Shown here: positions 25,523-34,419 of the stretch, piece by piece | Layout: each line of letters begins with the position of its first letter | Position numbering within the stretch: position 1 is the stretch's first letter | NCBI RefSeq assembly: GCF_027213715.1 | Contig: NZ_JAPWGM010000001.1 | Span: 682,001 to 746,000, forward strand | Source: Pedobacter punctiformis | GTDB lineage: Bacteria; Bacteroidota; Bacteroidia; Sphingobacteriales; Sphingobacteriaceae | DNA length: 64,000 nucleotides | Direction of reading: 5' to 3' | Notes under the pieces: generated by a model | Database searches by the model: none | The model's input: only the letters and a program-made list of their open reading frames with translations | What the model was told of the DNA's origin: nothing | Program-made: the position numbers and the translations under genes

Positions 25523-26896
25523 TTAAATCAGGTTTAAAATAATTGCCGGATAAATACCTATGACAATCGTAATTACTACTGAAATCAACAAAACAACCTT
25601 GTATTGAACCGGTGTGCTTAGCTCTGTTTCTGCACCATCTTTAAAATACATAGCCACAATTACCTTGAAATAGTAATAGAAGCCTACCAATGCATTTAAA
25701 ATAGCGAAGGCTACCAAAAGAATCTGGTATTCTTTCATCACATTTAAAAACATTAAGTATTTACCTATAAAACCTGCAGTTAAAGGAATACCGGCTAATG
25801 ACAACATGGCAACGGTTAAACATAAGGCAACTAAAGGATTACGTTTTCCTAAACCATTAAAGCTTTCAAAGCTATCGCTTCCTGTTTTTTGCTTAACCAA
25901 TATTAATACGGCGAAAGCAATAATTGAAGCAAATGTATAAGCGGCCGCATAAACCAAAACATTACTGCCTGATTGCGGGGTTAAAGTAATTAGTGAAAAT
26001 AAAAGATAACCTGCGTGCGAAATACTTGAATAAGCAAGCATCCGTTTGAAGTTCTTTTGGAACAAAGCCGTAACGTTACCGATAAATAAGGTTAAACAAA
26101 CGATAACCAATAGTGGTGCCATCCAGAACTCGTGTAAAGGAGACAAAGCACCAGCAAATAACCTTAAGAAAGCAGCAAAACCAGCAGTTTTAACCACTGT
26201 GCTCATAAAAGCTGTAATTAAAGATGGTGATCCTTCATATACATCTGGTGTCCAGAAGTGAAAAGGTGCTGCACCCACTTTAAAACTTAATCCAATCATC
26301 ATCAAAATTACTCCGGGATAAAAAATTGGAGAAATGGTTTGAGGATTTGCAATTAAATAGGCTTCGATTTTATCCAAATCAAATGATCCGGTTGCACCGT
26401 AAATCAGGGTAATACCAAATAACAGGAAGCCTGTTGAGAAGGCACCCATTAAGAAATATTTTAATGAAGCTTCATTTGAAGCAAAATCTTTTTTTCTGAT
26501 TCCGGCGAGGATGTATAAACTTACCGACATGATTTCTAAGCCAACAAATAACATCGCCATGTTTTTGTAAGAAACCATCATAATCATACCCGCCAGCGCA
26601 AAAAGAATCAGGGCATAATATTCAGCGATATTATCACTTTTAGAATGAAAGTAGTTTTGGGTAAGCAGGAAAATAAATAAAGTACCTACAATACAAATAC
26701 CTGAAAATGCCAGTGCAAAGTTGTCTGTCTGCATCATGCCATAATGAACGGCATTGCCACCCCAGGCACAGAAAGTAAATCCTAATGCAGTAAGTAAGCC
26801 AACAACTGTAAGCGGTAGTAATGCTTTATTTGCTTTAAACAAACCTGCATAAAGCACTAAAAAAGCTGTTATACTAATGGTTATAATAATATTCAT
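25523..26896 (-). CDS. nuoN: NADH-quinone oxidoreductase subunit N
   Basis: A 457-residue antiporter-like proton-pumping subunit with about 14 helices. The conserved core is visible: LKYFLMGAFSTGFLLFG, FKVGAAPFHFWTPDVYEGSP, AYSSISHAGYLLF and AGIPLTAGFIGKYLMF. Lys and Glu in these helices carry protons. It is the last nuo gene and lies 3 bp after nuoM. Confidence 0.95.
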   Translation of the reverse strand: MNIIITISITAFLVLYAGLFKANKALLPLTVVGLLTALGFTFCAWGGNAVHYGMMQTDNFALAFSGICIVGTLFIFLLTQNYFHSKSDNIAEYYALILFALAGMIMMVSYKNMAMLFVGLEIMSVSLYILAGIRKKDFASNEASLKYFLMGAFSTGFLLFGITLIYGATGSFDLDKIEAYLIANPQTISPIFYPGVILMMIGLSFKVGAAPFHFWTPDVYEGSPSLITAFMSTVVKTAGFAAFLRLFAGALSPLHEFWMAPLLVIVCLTLFIGNVTALFQKNFKRMLAYSSISHAGYLLFSLITLTPQSGSNVLVYAAAYTFASIIAFAVLILVKQKTGSDSFESFNGLGKRNPLVALCLTVAMLSLAGIPLTAGFIGKYLMFLNVMKEYQILLVAFAILNALVGFYYYFKVIVAMYFKDGAETELSTPVQYKVVLLISVVITIVIGIYPAIILNLI

Positions 26897-26899
26897 TGC

Positions 26900-28363
26900 T
26901 TAATTTACTGTGTTTAGTTTTTGATTTACCTGTTCTAATAAATGTTGTACAGATGCCTCTGTTAAGTGCAATAATGGTTTAGGATATACCCCTAAAACAA
27001 TAATTAATGCACAAATTATATAAAGAACTAATTTCTCAGTTCCGTTAATATCAGTAAAACTGATGGTTAATTCGTTGGTTTTGCCAAGCATTACATTTTG
27101 GTACATGCGCAACATGTAAACAGCGCCGAAAATAATGGTTAAACCTGCAATTGCTGCTGCCCAGATTCCATAATTATAAACACCCATCAGCAACAGAAAT
27201 TCGCCAATAAAACCATTGGTACCCGGTAAAGCTACTGTTCCTAAAACAATAATCAGGAAAACAATTGCCAATTGCGGCGCAACTTTAGCAATACCTCCTA
27301 AATCTTCTATTTTATTTGTTTTTAAACGGGCGTAAATAATATCCAGTACAAAGAACAAACCCACCACATTAATACCATGACTTAACATTTGCACCATTGC
27401 ACCTTGCATACCTTGTTGGTTCAGGGCAAAAATACCTGCTGAAATTAATCCAACGTGGGCAATAGATGAATAAGCAACCAAACGTTTTGCATCCTTCTGG
27501 GTAAAAGCAATAACTGATGCATAAACAATACCTATAATTGATAATGCGATTGCAACATTAGCCCAATCGTGTACACCTTGCGGTACAATTGGCAATAACC
27601 ATCTGATTACACCATAAATACCCATTTTTAACATAATACCAGACAAAAGCATAGTTCCTTGCGTAGGTGCCGCTGTATAGGTATCTGGCTGCCAGGTGTG
27701 GAAAGGAAAAATCGGCATCTTAATCGCGAAAGCAATAAAGAAAGCCCAAAACAGCCATCCCTGCTGGTACGAGTCAAGATTTAAAGCATAAAAAGCATTG
27801 ATATCAAAATTGTGTGCCGGGTTTTGTAAATACAAATAGATAATGCCCAGCAGCATAAATAAAGATCCGGCTATGGTATAAACAAAGAACTTCATGTTAA
27901 TACGAATGCGATCTTTACCACCCCAAAAGGCGCAAATAAAGTAAACCGGAATTAACGCGGCCTCCCATCCAATGTAAAACAAAAATGCATCCATTGAGGT
28001 AAACACAAGCAGTAAACCACTTTGCATAAACAGAATTAAAGCGTAAAATGCAGATGGATTTTTATAGTCGTGCTTATAACTCGATAAAATGATAATCGGA
28101 ATTAAAATATTCGTCAGTAAAACCACAAGCATGCTAATGCCATCAATACCCGCATGGAAACGAATACCTAAATCAGAAATCCAGGGTAAGTTGGCTTCAA
28201 ATTGAGTACTTGCATCAGGAATAAAGCTGCATGCCATAAACAGAGCCAGGCCTAAAGAAATCACCGCAATTACGGTAGAAATTATTTTGGCCGACTTGCC
28301 TGAAAATGCTGTGATAACTGCACCTGCAAGCGGTAGAAATATAAGTAGTAAAAGTTGTTCCAT
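26900..28363 (-). CDS. nuoM: NADH-quinone oxidoreductase subunit M
   Basis: A 487-residue membrane subunit homologous to Mrp antiporters. Seen: FYIGWEAALIPVYFICAFWGGKDRI (the conserved Glu), IKMPIFPFHTWQPDTYTAAPTQGT, LVAYSSIAHVGLI and the later GTNGFIGEFLLLMG. It pumps protons during NADH oxidation. It starts 20 bp after nuoL. Confidence 0.96.
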   Translation of the reverse strand: MEQLLLLIFLPLAGAVITAFSGKSAKIISTVIAVISLGLALFMACSFIPDASTQFEANLPWISDLGIRFHAGIDGISMLVVLLTNILIPIIILSSYKHDYKNPSAFYALILFMQSGLLLVFTSMDAFLFYIGWEAALIPVYFICAFWGGKDRIRINMKFFVYTIAGSLFMLLGIIYLYLQNPAHNFDINAFYALNLDSYQQGWLFWAFFIAFAIKMPIFPFHTWQPDTYTAAPTQGTMLLSGIMLKMGIYGVIRWLLPIVPQGVHDWANVAIALSIIGIVYASVIAFTQKDAKRLVAYSSIAHVGLISAGIFALNQQGMQGAMVQMLSHGINVVGLFFVLDIIYARLKTNKIEDLGGIAKVAPQLAIVFLIIVLGTVALPGTNGFIGEFLLLMGVYNYGIWAAAIAGLTIIFGAVYMLRMYQNVMLGKTNELTISFTDINGTEKLVLYIICALIIVLGVYPKPLLHLTEASVQHLLEQVNQKLNTVN

Positions 28364-28383
28364 TATTTAATTTTGAACCCTTT

Positions 28384-30282
28384 TTATATGTATAAAAATG
28401 TATATAACAGCAATGCGATGATACCGAATACCATCATAAAAATATAGAAACCAACGTTTCCACTTTGTAACAAACGAATCCCTTTACTTGCTTCATTTGT
28501 TCCCCAGCCTAAACCATTTACAATTCCGTCGATAAATTTACTGTCCAATATTCTGTAAAAGAATTTTGAAAGTGCATCTAAAGGTTTTGTGATTAAGAAA
28601 TCATAAACTTCATCTAAATAGAATTTATGGTAAGATAATTTTGCCAATGCAGAACGCGGTGCTTCATCAGCAACCGGAACATGAGCGCCCTTAACATATT
28701 TACTATAAGCATAAATTGTAGCCGCTAAAGCAGCCAGTACAGAAACACCCATTAAAGCATACTCAGTCGCATGATCCAAACCTAATTCGTGCTGTGCTAC
28801 AACTGGCGATAACCAGTGTTCTAACCAGGCATTGCCACCAAATACATGAGGAATATTGATTGCTCCACCAATTGCTGCTAAAACAGCTAAAATAATTAAT
28901 GGAATAGTCATTGCTTTTGGCGATTCGTGAATGTGGCTTTCTGCATGATGTGTTCCTCTATATTTTCCGGAGAAAGTAAGGAACATCATTCTGAACATAT
29001 AAAATGCTGTTAAGAATGCCGTGAATAAACCAATTGCCCAAAGTACTTTATTGTGTTCGTAGGCGTTTGCTAAAATTTCATCTTTTGAAAAGAAACCAGA
29101 GAACGGCGGTAAACCTGCAATTGCAATGGTACCAATCATCATGGTTAAAAATGTAACCGGCAGTTTTTTTCTTAATCCGCCCATGTGGCGCATATCCTGC
29201 TCATGGTGCATGGCGTGAATAACTGAACCCGCTCCTAAGAATAATAACGCTTTAAAGAATGCGTGGGTTAATACATGGAAAAAGGAACCAGTGTAAGCAC
29301 CAACACCTAAACCTAAAAACATGTATCCCAATTGAGATACCGTTGAATAAGCCAGTACTTTTTTAATATCTGTTTGTGTTAAAGCAATAATTGCAGCAAT
29401 TAAGGCTGTTGCTGTACCAATAATTGCAATAATATTTTGGGTAAATGGAGCAAGATCAAACAATACACTTGAACGTGCAATCATATAAATACCTGCTGTT
29501 ACCATTGTTGCAGCGTGAATTAAAGCAGAAACGGGGGTTGGTCCGGCCATTGCATCGGGTAACCAGGTAAATAAAGGTAGTTGTGCGGATTTACCACAGG
29601 CACCGATAAATAATAAGATGGTAATTAAAACAATGGTATTATTGCCCGGCAACATATTAGCGGCCTGAGGGAATATTTTAGCAAACTCAACACTTCCAAA
29701 AAAGTTAAACATTAAGAAAACGCCTAGCAAAAAGCCTAAATCACCAATACGGTTCATTACGAAAGCTTTTTTAGCTGCTGATGCATAAGCGCTGTTGGTA
29801 TACCAGAAACCGATTAAAAGATATGAACATAATCCAACACCTTCCCAACCGATAAACATAACGATATAGTTTGATCCTAATACCAGCAAAAGCATAAAGA
29901 AAACAAACAGATTAAGGTAACTAAAGAATTTACCAAAACCTGCATCATCGTGCATATAGCTTGTAGAATATAAGTGGATTAGAAAACCAATACCTGTTAT
30001 AATTAAAAGCATTATTGAACTTAGCGGATCAACCAGAAAAGATAATGGAATGTGCAATTTACCAGCACTTATCCAATCAAATAAAAATACTTCGTGAGAT
30101 TTTTGTGCATCGCCATTTAAGCTAAAAAAGATAAAAAGGCTGATGATAAAAGAGGCCAGAATTACTCCGCTTCCAATAACACCAACAAGCCCTTTTGATA
30201 AAGAGTTTCTGCCCAGTCCATTAATTACAAAACCTAAAAAAGGAAGTAATGGAACCAACCAAATCAATTGTTCTATTGTCAT
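28384..30282 (-). CDS. nuoL: NADH-quinone oxidoreductase subunit L
   Basis: A 632-residue membrane subunit and the outermost proton-pumping arm. It shows FIGWEGVGLCSYLLIGFWY, SAQLPLFTWLPDAMAGPTPVSALIHAATMVTAGIY-type core text, KVLAYSTVSQLGYMFLG and the C-terminal lateral-helix region. Length is normal. It lies 13 bp after nuoK. Confidence 0.96.
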   Translation of the reverse strand: MTIEQLIWLVPLLPFLGFVINGLGRNSLSKGLVGVIGSGVILASFIISLFIFFSLNGDAQKSHEVFLFDWISAGKLHIPLSFLVDPLSSIMLLIITGIGFLIHLYSTSYMHDDAGFGKFFSYLNLFVFFMLLLVLGSNYIVMFIGWEGVGLCSYLLIGFWYTNSAYASAAKKAFVMNRIGDLGFLLGVFLMFNFFGSVEFAKIFPQAANMLPGNNTIVLITILLFIGACGKSAQLPLFTWLPDAMAGPTPVSALIHAATMVTAGIYMIARSSVLFDLAPFTQNIIAIIGTATALIAAIIALTQTDIKKVLAYSTVSQLGYMFLGLGVGAYTGSFFHVLTHAFFKALLFLGAGSVIHAMHHEQDMRHMGGLRKKLPVTFLTMMIGTIAIAGLPPFSGFFSKDEILANAYEHNKVLWAIGLFTAFLTAFYMFRMMFLTFSGKYRGTHHAESHIHESPKAMTIPLIILAVLAAIGGAINIPHVFGGNAWLEHWLSPVVAQHELGLDHATEYALMGVSVLAALAATIYAYSKYVKGAHVPVADEAPRSALAKLSYHKFYLDEVYDFLITKPLDALSKFFYRILDSKFIDGIVNGLGWGTNEASKGIRLLQSGNVGFYIFMMVFGIIALLLYTFLYI

Positions 30283-30295
30283 TCTTAGTATATAT

Positions 30296-30625
30296 TTACC
30301 ACTTAAGGCGATTTAAAACATTAATATCTATAGATTTCGTATTCCGGTAAACCATTACAATGATACTCAAACCAACAGCAACCTCCGCTGCAGCCAGTGC
30401 CATAATAAAGAATACGAAAACCTGTCCTGACGGATCGTTACTGTGCACAGAGAACGCAGTTAAAAGCAGGTTTACTGCATTTAACATTAACTCTACCGAC
30501 ATAAAAATTACGATCGCGTTTCTACGGGTTAATACGCCAATTACACCTATTGTGAAAATGATTGCACTTAAATAAATGTAATGGTTAAGCGGAACACCCT
30601 GAAGTTGTGTAGTTAAATTTCCCAT
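30296..30625 (-). CDS. nuoK: NADH-quinone oxidoreductase subunit K
   Basis: A 109-residue three-helix subunit. Seen: IGVIGVLTRRNAIVIFMSVELMLNAVNL (with the conserved Glu), then FFIMALAAAEVAVGLSIIV (second conserved Glu). These buried glutamates are needed for proton transfer. The gene overlaps nuoJ by one base at its start. Confidence 0.96.
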   Translation of the reverse strand: MGNLTTQLQGVPLNHYIYLSAIIFTIGVIGVLTRRNAIVIFMSVELMLNAVNLLLTAFSVHSNDPSGQVFVFFIMALAAAEVAVGLSIIVMVYRNTKSIDINVLNRLKW

Positions 30626-31128
30626 TATGCTTCTACCTCATCTTTTTTAGATAATAAAACGGCTCCAACCATTGCTGCCAATAACAATAGCGACGACAAT
30701 TCGAAAGGCAATAAGAACGGGCCAAAAAGTTCCTTTCCTAAATTTTCGACCAATCCTAATCCCGGGTTTTTCAGGATTAAAGGACTTGAAATGGTTGCTG
30801 CTTTTAACGATCCGATTAAAGTGACCACTAAGCAACAGCCTGCAATAACACCTACTATTTTAATCAGTGGCGATTTAGATGGCTCGGTTTCCTTATTCAG
30901 GTTAAGTAGCATTAACACGAATAAAAATAAAACCATGATGGCTCCCATATAAACAATGAAGTTTACCACAGCTAAAAACTGCGCATTTAACAGCACATAA
31001 TGCACCGTAAATGTGAAAAAGGTAAGGATTAAGTATAGAACACTGTGTATTGGATTTTTTGCAAAAATCACCATCAGTGAAAAGATGATACTTAATGTGG
31101 CTACGAAATAGAATACTTGTGTACCCAT
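30625..31128 (-). CDS. nuoJ: NADH-quinone oxidoreductase subunit J
   Basis: A 167-residue membrane subunit with five helices. The ARNPIHSVLYLILTFF-type motif reads FAKNPIHSVLYLILTFF, followed by FLAVVNFIVYMGAIMVLFLFVLMLLNL, the typical conserved block. It is separated from nuoI by 114 bp holding a repeat remnant, instead of the usual tight junction. Confidence 0.95.
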   Translation of the reverse strand: MGTQVFYFVATLSIIFSLMVIFAKNPIHSVLYLILTFFTFTVHYVLLNAQFLAVVNFIVYMGAIMVLFLFVLMLLNLNKETEPSKSPLIKIVGVIAGCCLVVTLIGSLKAATISSPLILKNPGLGLVENLGKELFGPFLLPFELSSLLLLAAMVGAVLLSKKDEVEA

Positions 31129-31171
31129 TAATTTGTTATTTATTTACTTTGTTTCTCCATACCATATGAGG

Positions 31172-31228
31172 CACAGAGCAATCTTATTAATTTAACGTCT
31201 ATTGCATCAGGCCCCGACCAGTCGGGAG
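31172..31228. repeat. Dispersed-repeat remnant between nuoI and nuoJ
   Basis: The gap holds GAGGCACAGAGCAATCTTA, which differs by two bases from the copy at 14198-14216 (GAGGCACGAAGCAATCTTA). It also holds the short hairpin CCCGAC-CA-GTCGGG at 31213-31226. Together they look like a decayed copy of a family of dispersed elements, inserted inside the complex I operon without breaking a gene. Confidence 0.6.
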
Positions 31229-31242
31229 ACGGAATGGTTTTA

Positions 31243-31746
31243 TTATTTTTTCATTTCTAATGGCGCCTCTACCAGCTTATCTTTTCCGTAAATAAAATCT
31301 TTACGTAAATAATCTGCCGGTACGATCGGACCATCAAGATAAATCGCTTCTTTAGGGCAAGCTTCTTCACATAATCCACAGAAAATGCAGCGCAGCATAT
31401 TAATTTCATAGGTTGCAGCGTATTTTTCTTCACGGTATAAATCCTTCTCTTCTGGTTTACGTTCGGCAGCAATCATAGTAATCGCTTCAGCAGGACAAGA
31501 AAGTGCGCACAAACCGCAGGCTGTACAACGCTCTTTTCCGTTTTCATCACGTTTAAGTGAGTGCATACCTCTGAAGTTTGTTGAAAACTCACGCTCAACT
31601 TCCGGATATCTTACCGTAGCTTCTTTTTTAAATAAGTGGCTAATGGTGATGCCCATTCCTTTTGCAATTGCCGGAAGGTACATTCTTTCCATAAAGCTTA
31701 AAGGCTTTTGCTCCAGTACTTTTTTCTTATTACTTAATGATTCCAT
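31243..31746 (-). CDS. nuoI: NADH-quinone oxidoreductase subunit I
   Basis: A 167-residue peripheral subunit carrying two [4Fe-4S] clusters. The ligands are in CTACGLCALSCPAEAI and CIFCGLCEEACPKEAI. It passes electrons from NuoG towards NuoB. It lies 2 bp downstream of nuoH. The N-terminal helix lies on the membrane, as usual for bacterial NuoI. Confidence 0.96.
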   Translation of the reverse strand: MESLSNKKKVLEQKPLSFMERMYLPAIAKGMGITISHLFKKEATVRYPEVEREFSTNFRGMHSLKRDENGKERCTACGLCALSCPAEAITMIAAERKPEEKDLYREEKYAATYEINMLRCIFCGLCEEACPKEAIYLDGPIVPADYLRKDFIYGKDKLVEAPLEMKK

Positions 31747-31748
31747 AA

Positions 31749-32786
31749 TTAAAACTTCTCAATAATCGCAATCACAATTCCTGTTATTATAATGTTGGCA
31801 ATTGCCAAAGGTATCAATCCTTTCCAGCCTAAGTTCATCAATTGATCGTAACGGAAACGAGGAATTGTCCAACGCACCCACATGAAGAAAAAGATGAAGG
31901 CAAATATTTTAGCAAAGAAAACTGCAGTTCCAATCAATGGTGCCCAGGTTGTACCTGCATGTGCAGCTACCCAATCCATTCCAGGATAATTGTAACCTCC
32001 CCAATATAACGCGGCCATTACTGCTGATGATACAAACATATTGATGTATTCAGCGAAAAGGTAAAAACCTAATTTCATGGATGAATACTCTGTATGGTAA
32101 CCACCGATTAACTCGGTTTCGCATTCAGGTAAATCGAAAGGTGCACGGTTAGTTTCAGCAAAAGAGCATACCATGAATATTAAAAAACCTAATGGCTGAT
32201 ATAAAACATTCCAGTGCCAGCCATGTTGCTGATCAACAATTTCTTTTAAACTTAAGGTATTCGTCATTAAAAGCAAGGCGATGATCGATAATCCCATTGC
32301 AATTTCATAACTGATGTTTTGTGATGCCGCACGGATAGCACTCAACAATGAATACTTATTATTTGATGCCCAGCCACCAATCATTACGCCATAAACCCCT
32401 AAAGAAACTACACCAAAGATGTATAATACACCAACATTGATATCAGAAACCTGTAAAGGAATTACTCTGTCGCCAATAACCATTGGACTTCCCCACGGAA
32501 TAACCGCGGTACCGATACAAGCACAAAGTAAAGCTAAACCAGGACCAGCAATAAATAACCATTTGTTTGATGTTGTAGGAATAATTTCCTCTTTCATAAA
32601 CATTTTGATACCATCGGCCAACGGTTGTAAAATACCAAAGGGACCAGCACGGTCAGGCCCCAAACGATCCTGTAAAAATGCAGCCACTTTACGCTCTGCA
32701 TAGGTAGAGTACATGGCAATTAATAAACTGATGCCGAAAATTACAGCTACCAGGATAAATTTTTCTATAACAAAACCGCTATCCAT
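31749..32786 (-). CDS. nuoH: NADH-quinone oxidoreductase subunit H
   Basis: A 345-residue eight-helix subunit that forms the quinone-binding entrance with NuoB/D. Seen: AYGLLAERK-type loop as YSTYAERKVAAFLQDRLGPDRAGPFGILQPLADGIK, then FAETNRAPFDLPECETELIGGYHTEYSSMK and the C-terminal RWTIPRFRYDQLM. It overlaps nuoG by one base. Confidence 0.97.
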   Translation of the reverse strand: MDSGFVIEKFILVAVIFGISLLIAMYSTYAERKVAAFLQDRLGPDRAGPFGILQPLADGIKMFMKEEIIPTTSNKWLFIAGPGLALLCACIGTAVIPWGSPMVIGDRVIPLQVSDINVGVLYIFGVVSLGVYGVMIGGWASNNKYSLLSAIRAASQNISYEIAMGLSIIALLLMTNTLSLKEIVDQQHGWHWNVLYQPLGFLIFMVCSFAETNRAPFDLPECETELIGGYHTEYSSMKLGFYLFAEYINMFVSSAVMAALYWGGYNYPGMDWVAAHAGTTWAPLIGTAVFFAKIFAFIFFFMWVRWTIPRFRYDQLMNLGWKGLIPLAIANIIITGIVIAIIEKF

Positions 32787-33796
32787 TAGTATTTAACTGT
32801 TTTATGTAATTCAATTTCATTCGCTGCCTGTAATGCCGCATTTGGCTTAATAACCGGAAGCGGAATTAAAGTTTCGTAGTGGTTTGATGCAATTACCGAA
32901 GTATCATCAATATGTGTCGGGTGTTCAATTGTCCAGTCGGAAGTTGCTTTTTTATCAAATCTGCATGTATTGCAAATAAATTCTTCAACCTCTCCAAACT
33001 GGTCTTTACGGGCCGTAACACGTAAAACATCTTCTCCTTTATACCAAAGTGTTACTTTACCGTTGCATTTTTCATGATCGCAGTTGCGGTGTGCATCAAC
33101 GGGTTTGGTAAACCAAACACGATTTTTAAAACGGAAAGTTTTATCAGTTAAAGCGCCAACAGGACAAACATCAATTACGTTTCCTGAGAAATCGTTATCA
33201 ACAGCATGCTGGATATAAGTAGAAATTTCTGAATGATCACCACGGTTTAAGATGCCATGAACGCGTTTATTGGTAATTTGATCAGCTGTAAAAACACAAC
33301 GGTAGCACAAAATACAACGATTCATGTGCAATTGAATTTTATCACCAATATCGATACGTTCAAATGTACGGCGCTCAAATTCGTAACGGGTTTTTTGTAA
33401 ACCATGTTCGTAACCTAAGTTTTGAAGGTCGCATTCTCCTGCCTGATCACATACCGGGCAATCCAGCGGGTGATTAATCAATAAAATCTCTACAACACCT
33501 GCACGTGCTTCCAAAACTTCCGGTGAAGTAATATTCTGCACTTCCATCCCATCCATTACTGTTGTACGGCAAGATGCAACCAATTTAGGCATTGGACGGG
33601 GATCTTTTTCAGAACCTTTGGTAACCTTAACTATACAGGTACGGCATTTACCACCACTGCCTTGTAACTTGGAATAATAGCACATGGCCGGCGGAACAAT
33701 ATCACCTCCTATTTGCCTTGCAGCATTCAGAATGGTGGTTCCGTTATCAACCTCTACCGTTATTCCATCTATCGTAACCTTAACTTTTTCACTCAT
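32786..33796 (-). CDS. nuoG: NADH-quinone oxidoreductase subunit G, short Bacteroidota form
   Basis: A 336-residue iron-sulfur subunit. The N-terminal [2Fe-2S] domain shows CYYSKLQGSGGKCRTC, then the cluster motifs HPLDCPVCDQAGECDLQ, CILCYRCV and a late VIDVCPVGALTDK. The large molybdopterin-like C-terminal domain of E. coli NuoG (about 900 residues) is absent. This short form is normal in this phylum, so I do not treat it as truncated. It starts 22 bp before an ORF6N gene rather than next to nuoF. Confidence 0.93.
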   Translation of the reverse strand: MSEKVKVTIDGITVEVDNGTTILNAARQIGGDIVPPAMCYYSKLQGSGGKCRTCIVKVTKGSEKDPRPMPKLVASCRTTVMDGMEVQNITSPEVLEARAGVVEILLINHPLDCPVCDQAGECDLQNLGYEHGLQKTRYEFERRTFERIDIGDKIQLHMNRCILCYRCVFTADQITNKRVHGILNRGDHSEISTYIQHAVDNDFSGNVIDVCPVGALTDKTFRFKNRVWFTKPVDAHRNCDHEKCNGKVTLWYKGEDVLRVTARKDQFGEVEEFICNTCRFDKKATSDWTIEHPTHIDDTSVIASNHYETLIPLPVIKPNAALQAANEIELHKTVKY

Positions 33797-33818
33797 GGTT
33801 AATGATAATCTTTATTTT

Positions 33819-34358
33819 TTATTTCTCTTTCGAGATTTTATAACCAATTTCTTTTCTTGGTTTTTCTTTTTGTTCTAGTAATTCATCAAAATATCTGAAT
33901 ATAACTTCAATATTTTTATCCTGATTATCTACTTTCTTTTTAATTTTCTCTACTTCCAATCTTATTTCTGTATTACTTAAAACCATTGTTCTAAGTTGTA
34001 CAAAGACATCTATAATTTTAATACTTACCTCTACCGCCCGCTTACTTTTTAAAACGTTTGATAATTGCAAAATACCATGTTCGCTAAATGCGAACGGGAG
34101 ATATTTTGAATGTTGTCCATGTTTTAAGGTCACAAATTGTGACCTTAAAACTTCATTTTCTTCTCTGCTCAATTCAAACATAAAGTGTTCCGGAAAACGC
34201 TCTATATTTCTTCTAACCTGTTGTTTAAGCTGTTTAGTTTCAACCCCAAATAGTTCTGCCAAATCAGAATCTAACATCACCTTAACTCCCCGAAAAAGAT
34301 ATATTTTATTAACTATTACTTCATTAGGGATGATTGCCGGCGATATTTCATCTTTCAT
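33819..34358 (-). CDS. ORF6N-domain protein inserted in the nuo operon
   Basis: A 179-residue protein. An ORF6N (KilA-N-type DNA-binding) domain covers about residues 12-100: YLFRGVKVMLDSDLAELFGVETKQLKQQVRRN, FPEHFMFELSREE, LRSQFVTL and YLPFAFSEHGILQLSNVL. A C-terminal coiled coil (residues about 130-165, EVEKIKKKVDNQDKN) follows. Such proteins are common in phages and mobile elements. It has the same orientation as nuo genes and sits between nuoF and nuoG. A perfect 31-bp palindrome lies inside it, and a partial copy lies upstream. Confidence 0.85.
   Translation of the reverse strand: MKDEISPAIIPNEVIVNKIYLFRGVKVMLDSDLAELFGVETKQLKQQVRRNIERFPEHFMFELSREENEVLRSQFVTLKHGQHSKYLPFAFSEHGILQLSNVLKSKRAVEVSIKIIDVFVQLRTMVLSNTEIRLEVEKIKKKVDNQDKNIEVIFRYFDELLEQKEKPRKEIGYKISKEK
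34121..34151. repeat. Perfect 31-bp palindrome inside the ORF6N gene
   Basis: GTTTTAAGGTCACAA (34121-34135) and its exact complement (34137-34151) are separated by one base, giving 15-bp arms. The sequence encodes residues V70-K79 (LRSQFVTLK). It shares a core with the palindrome at 34391-34413. Confidence 0.9.
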
Positions 34359-34390
34359 TTACATATCTTTCTAGTGTTAAGTAAGCTGTC

Positions 34391-34413
34391 TAAAGTCGCA
34401 AATTGCGACCTTA
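34391..34413. promoter_or_regulatory. Second palindrome upstream of the ORF6N start, operator-like
   Basis: The core GTCGCAAATTGCGAC (34395-34409) has 7-bp arms around one base, and the flanks TAA and TTA extend the symmetry past one mismatch. It matches the intragenic palindrome in the pattern TTAAGGTCNCAAATTGNGAC. It lies 33 bp upstream of the ORF6N start, between it and nuoF, where an autoregulatory operator could be. Confidence 0.6.
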
Positions 34414-34419
34414 AGTTCT

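Noticed and set aside
32786..33796. Short NuoG (336 aa) as a truncated pseudogene
   Set aside because: All cluster motifs are present and the short form without the molybdopterin-like domain is normal in Bacteroidota.
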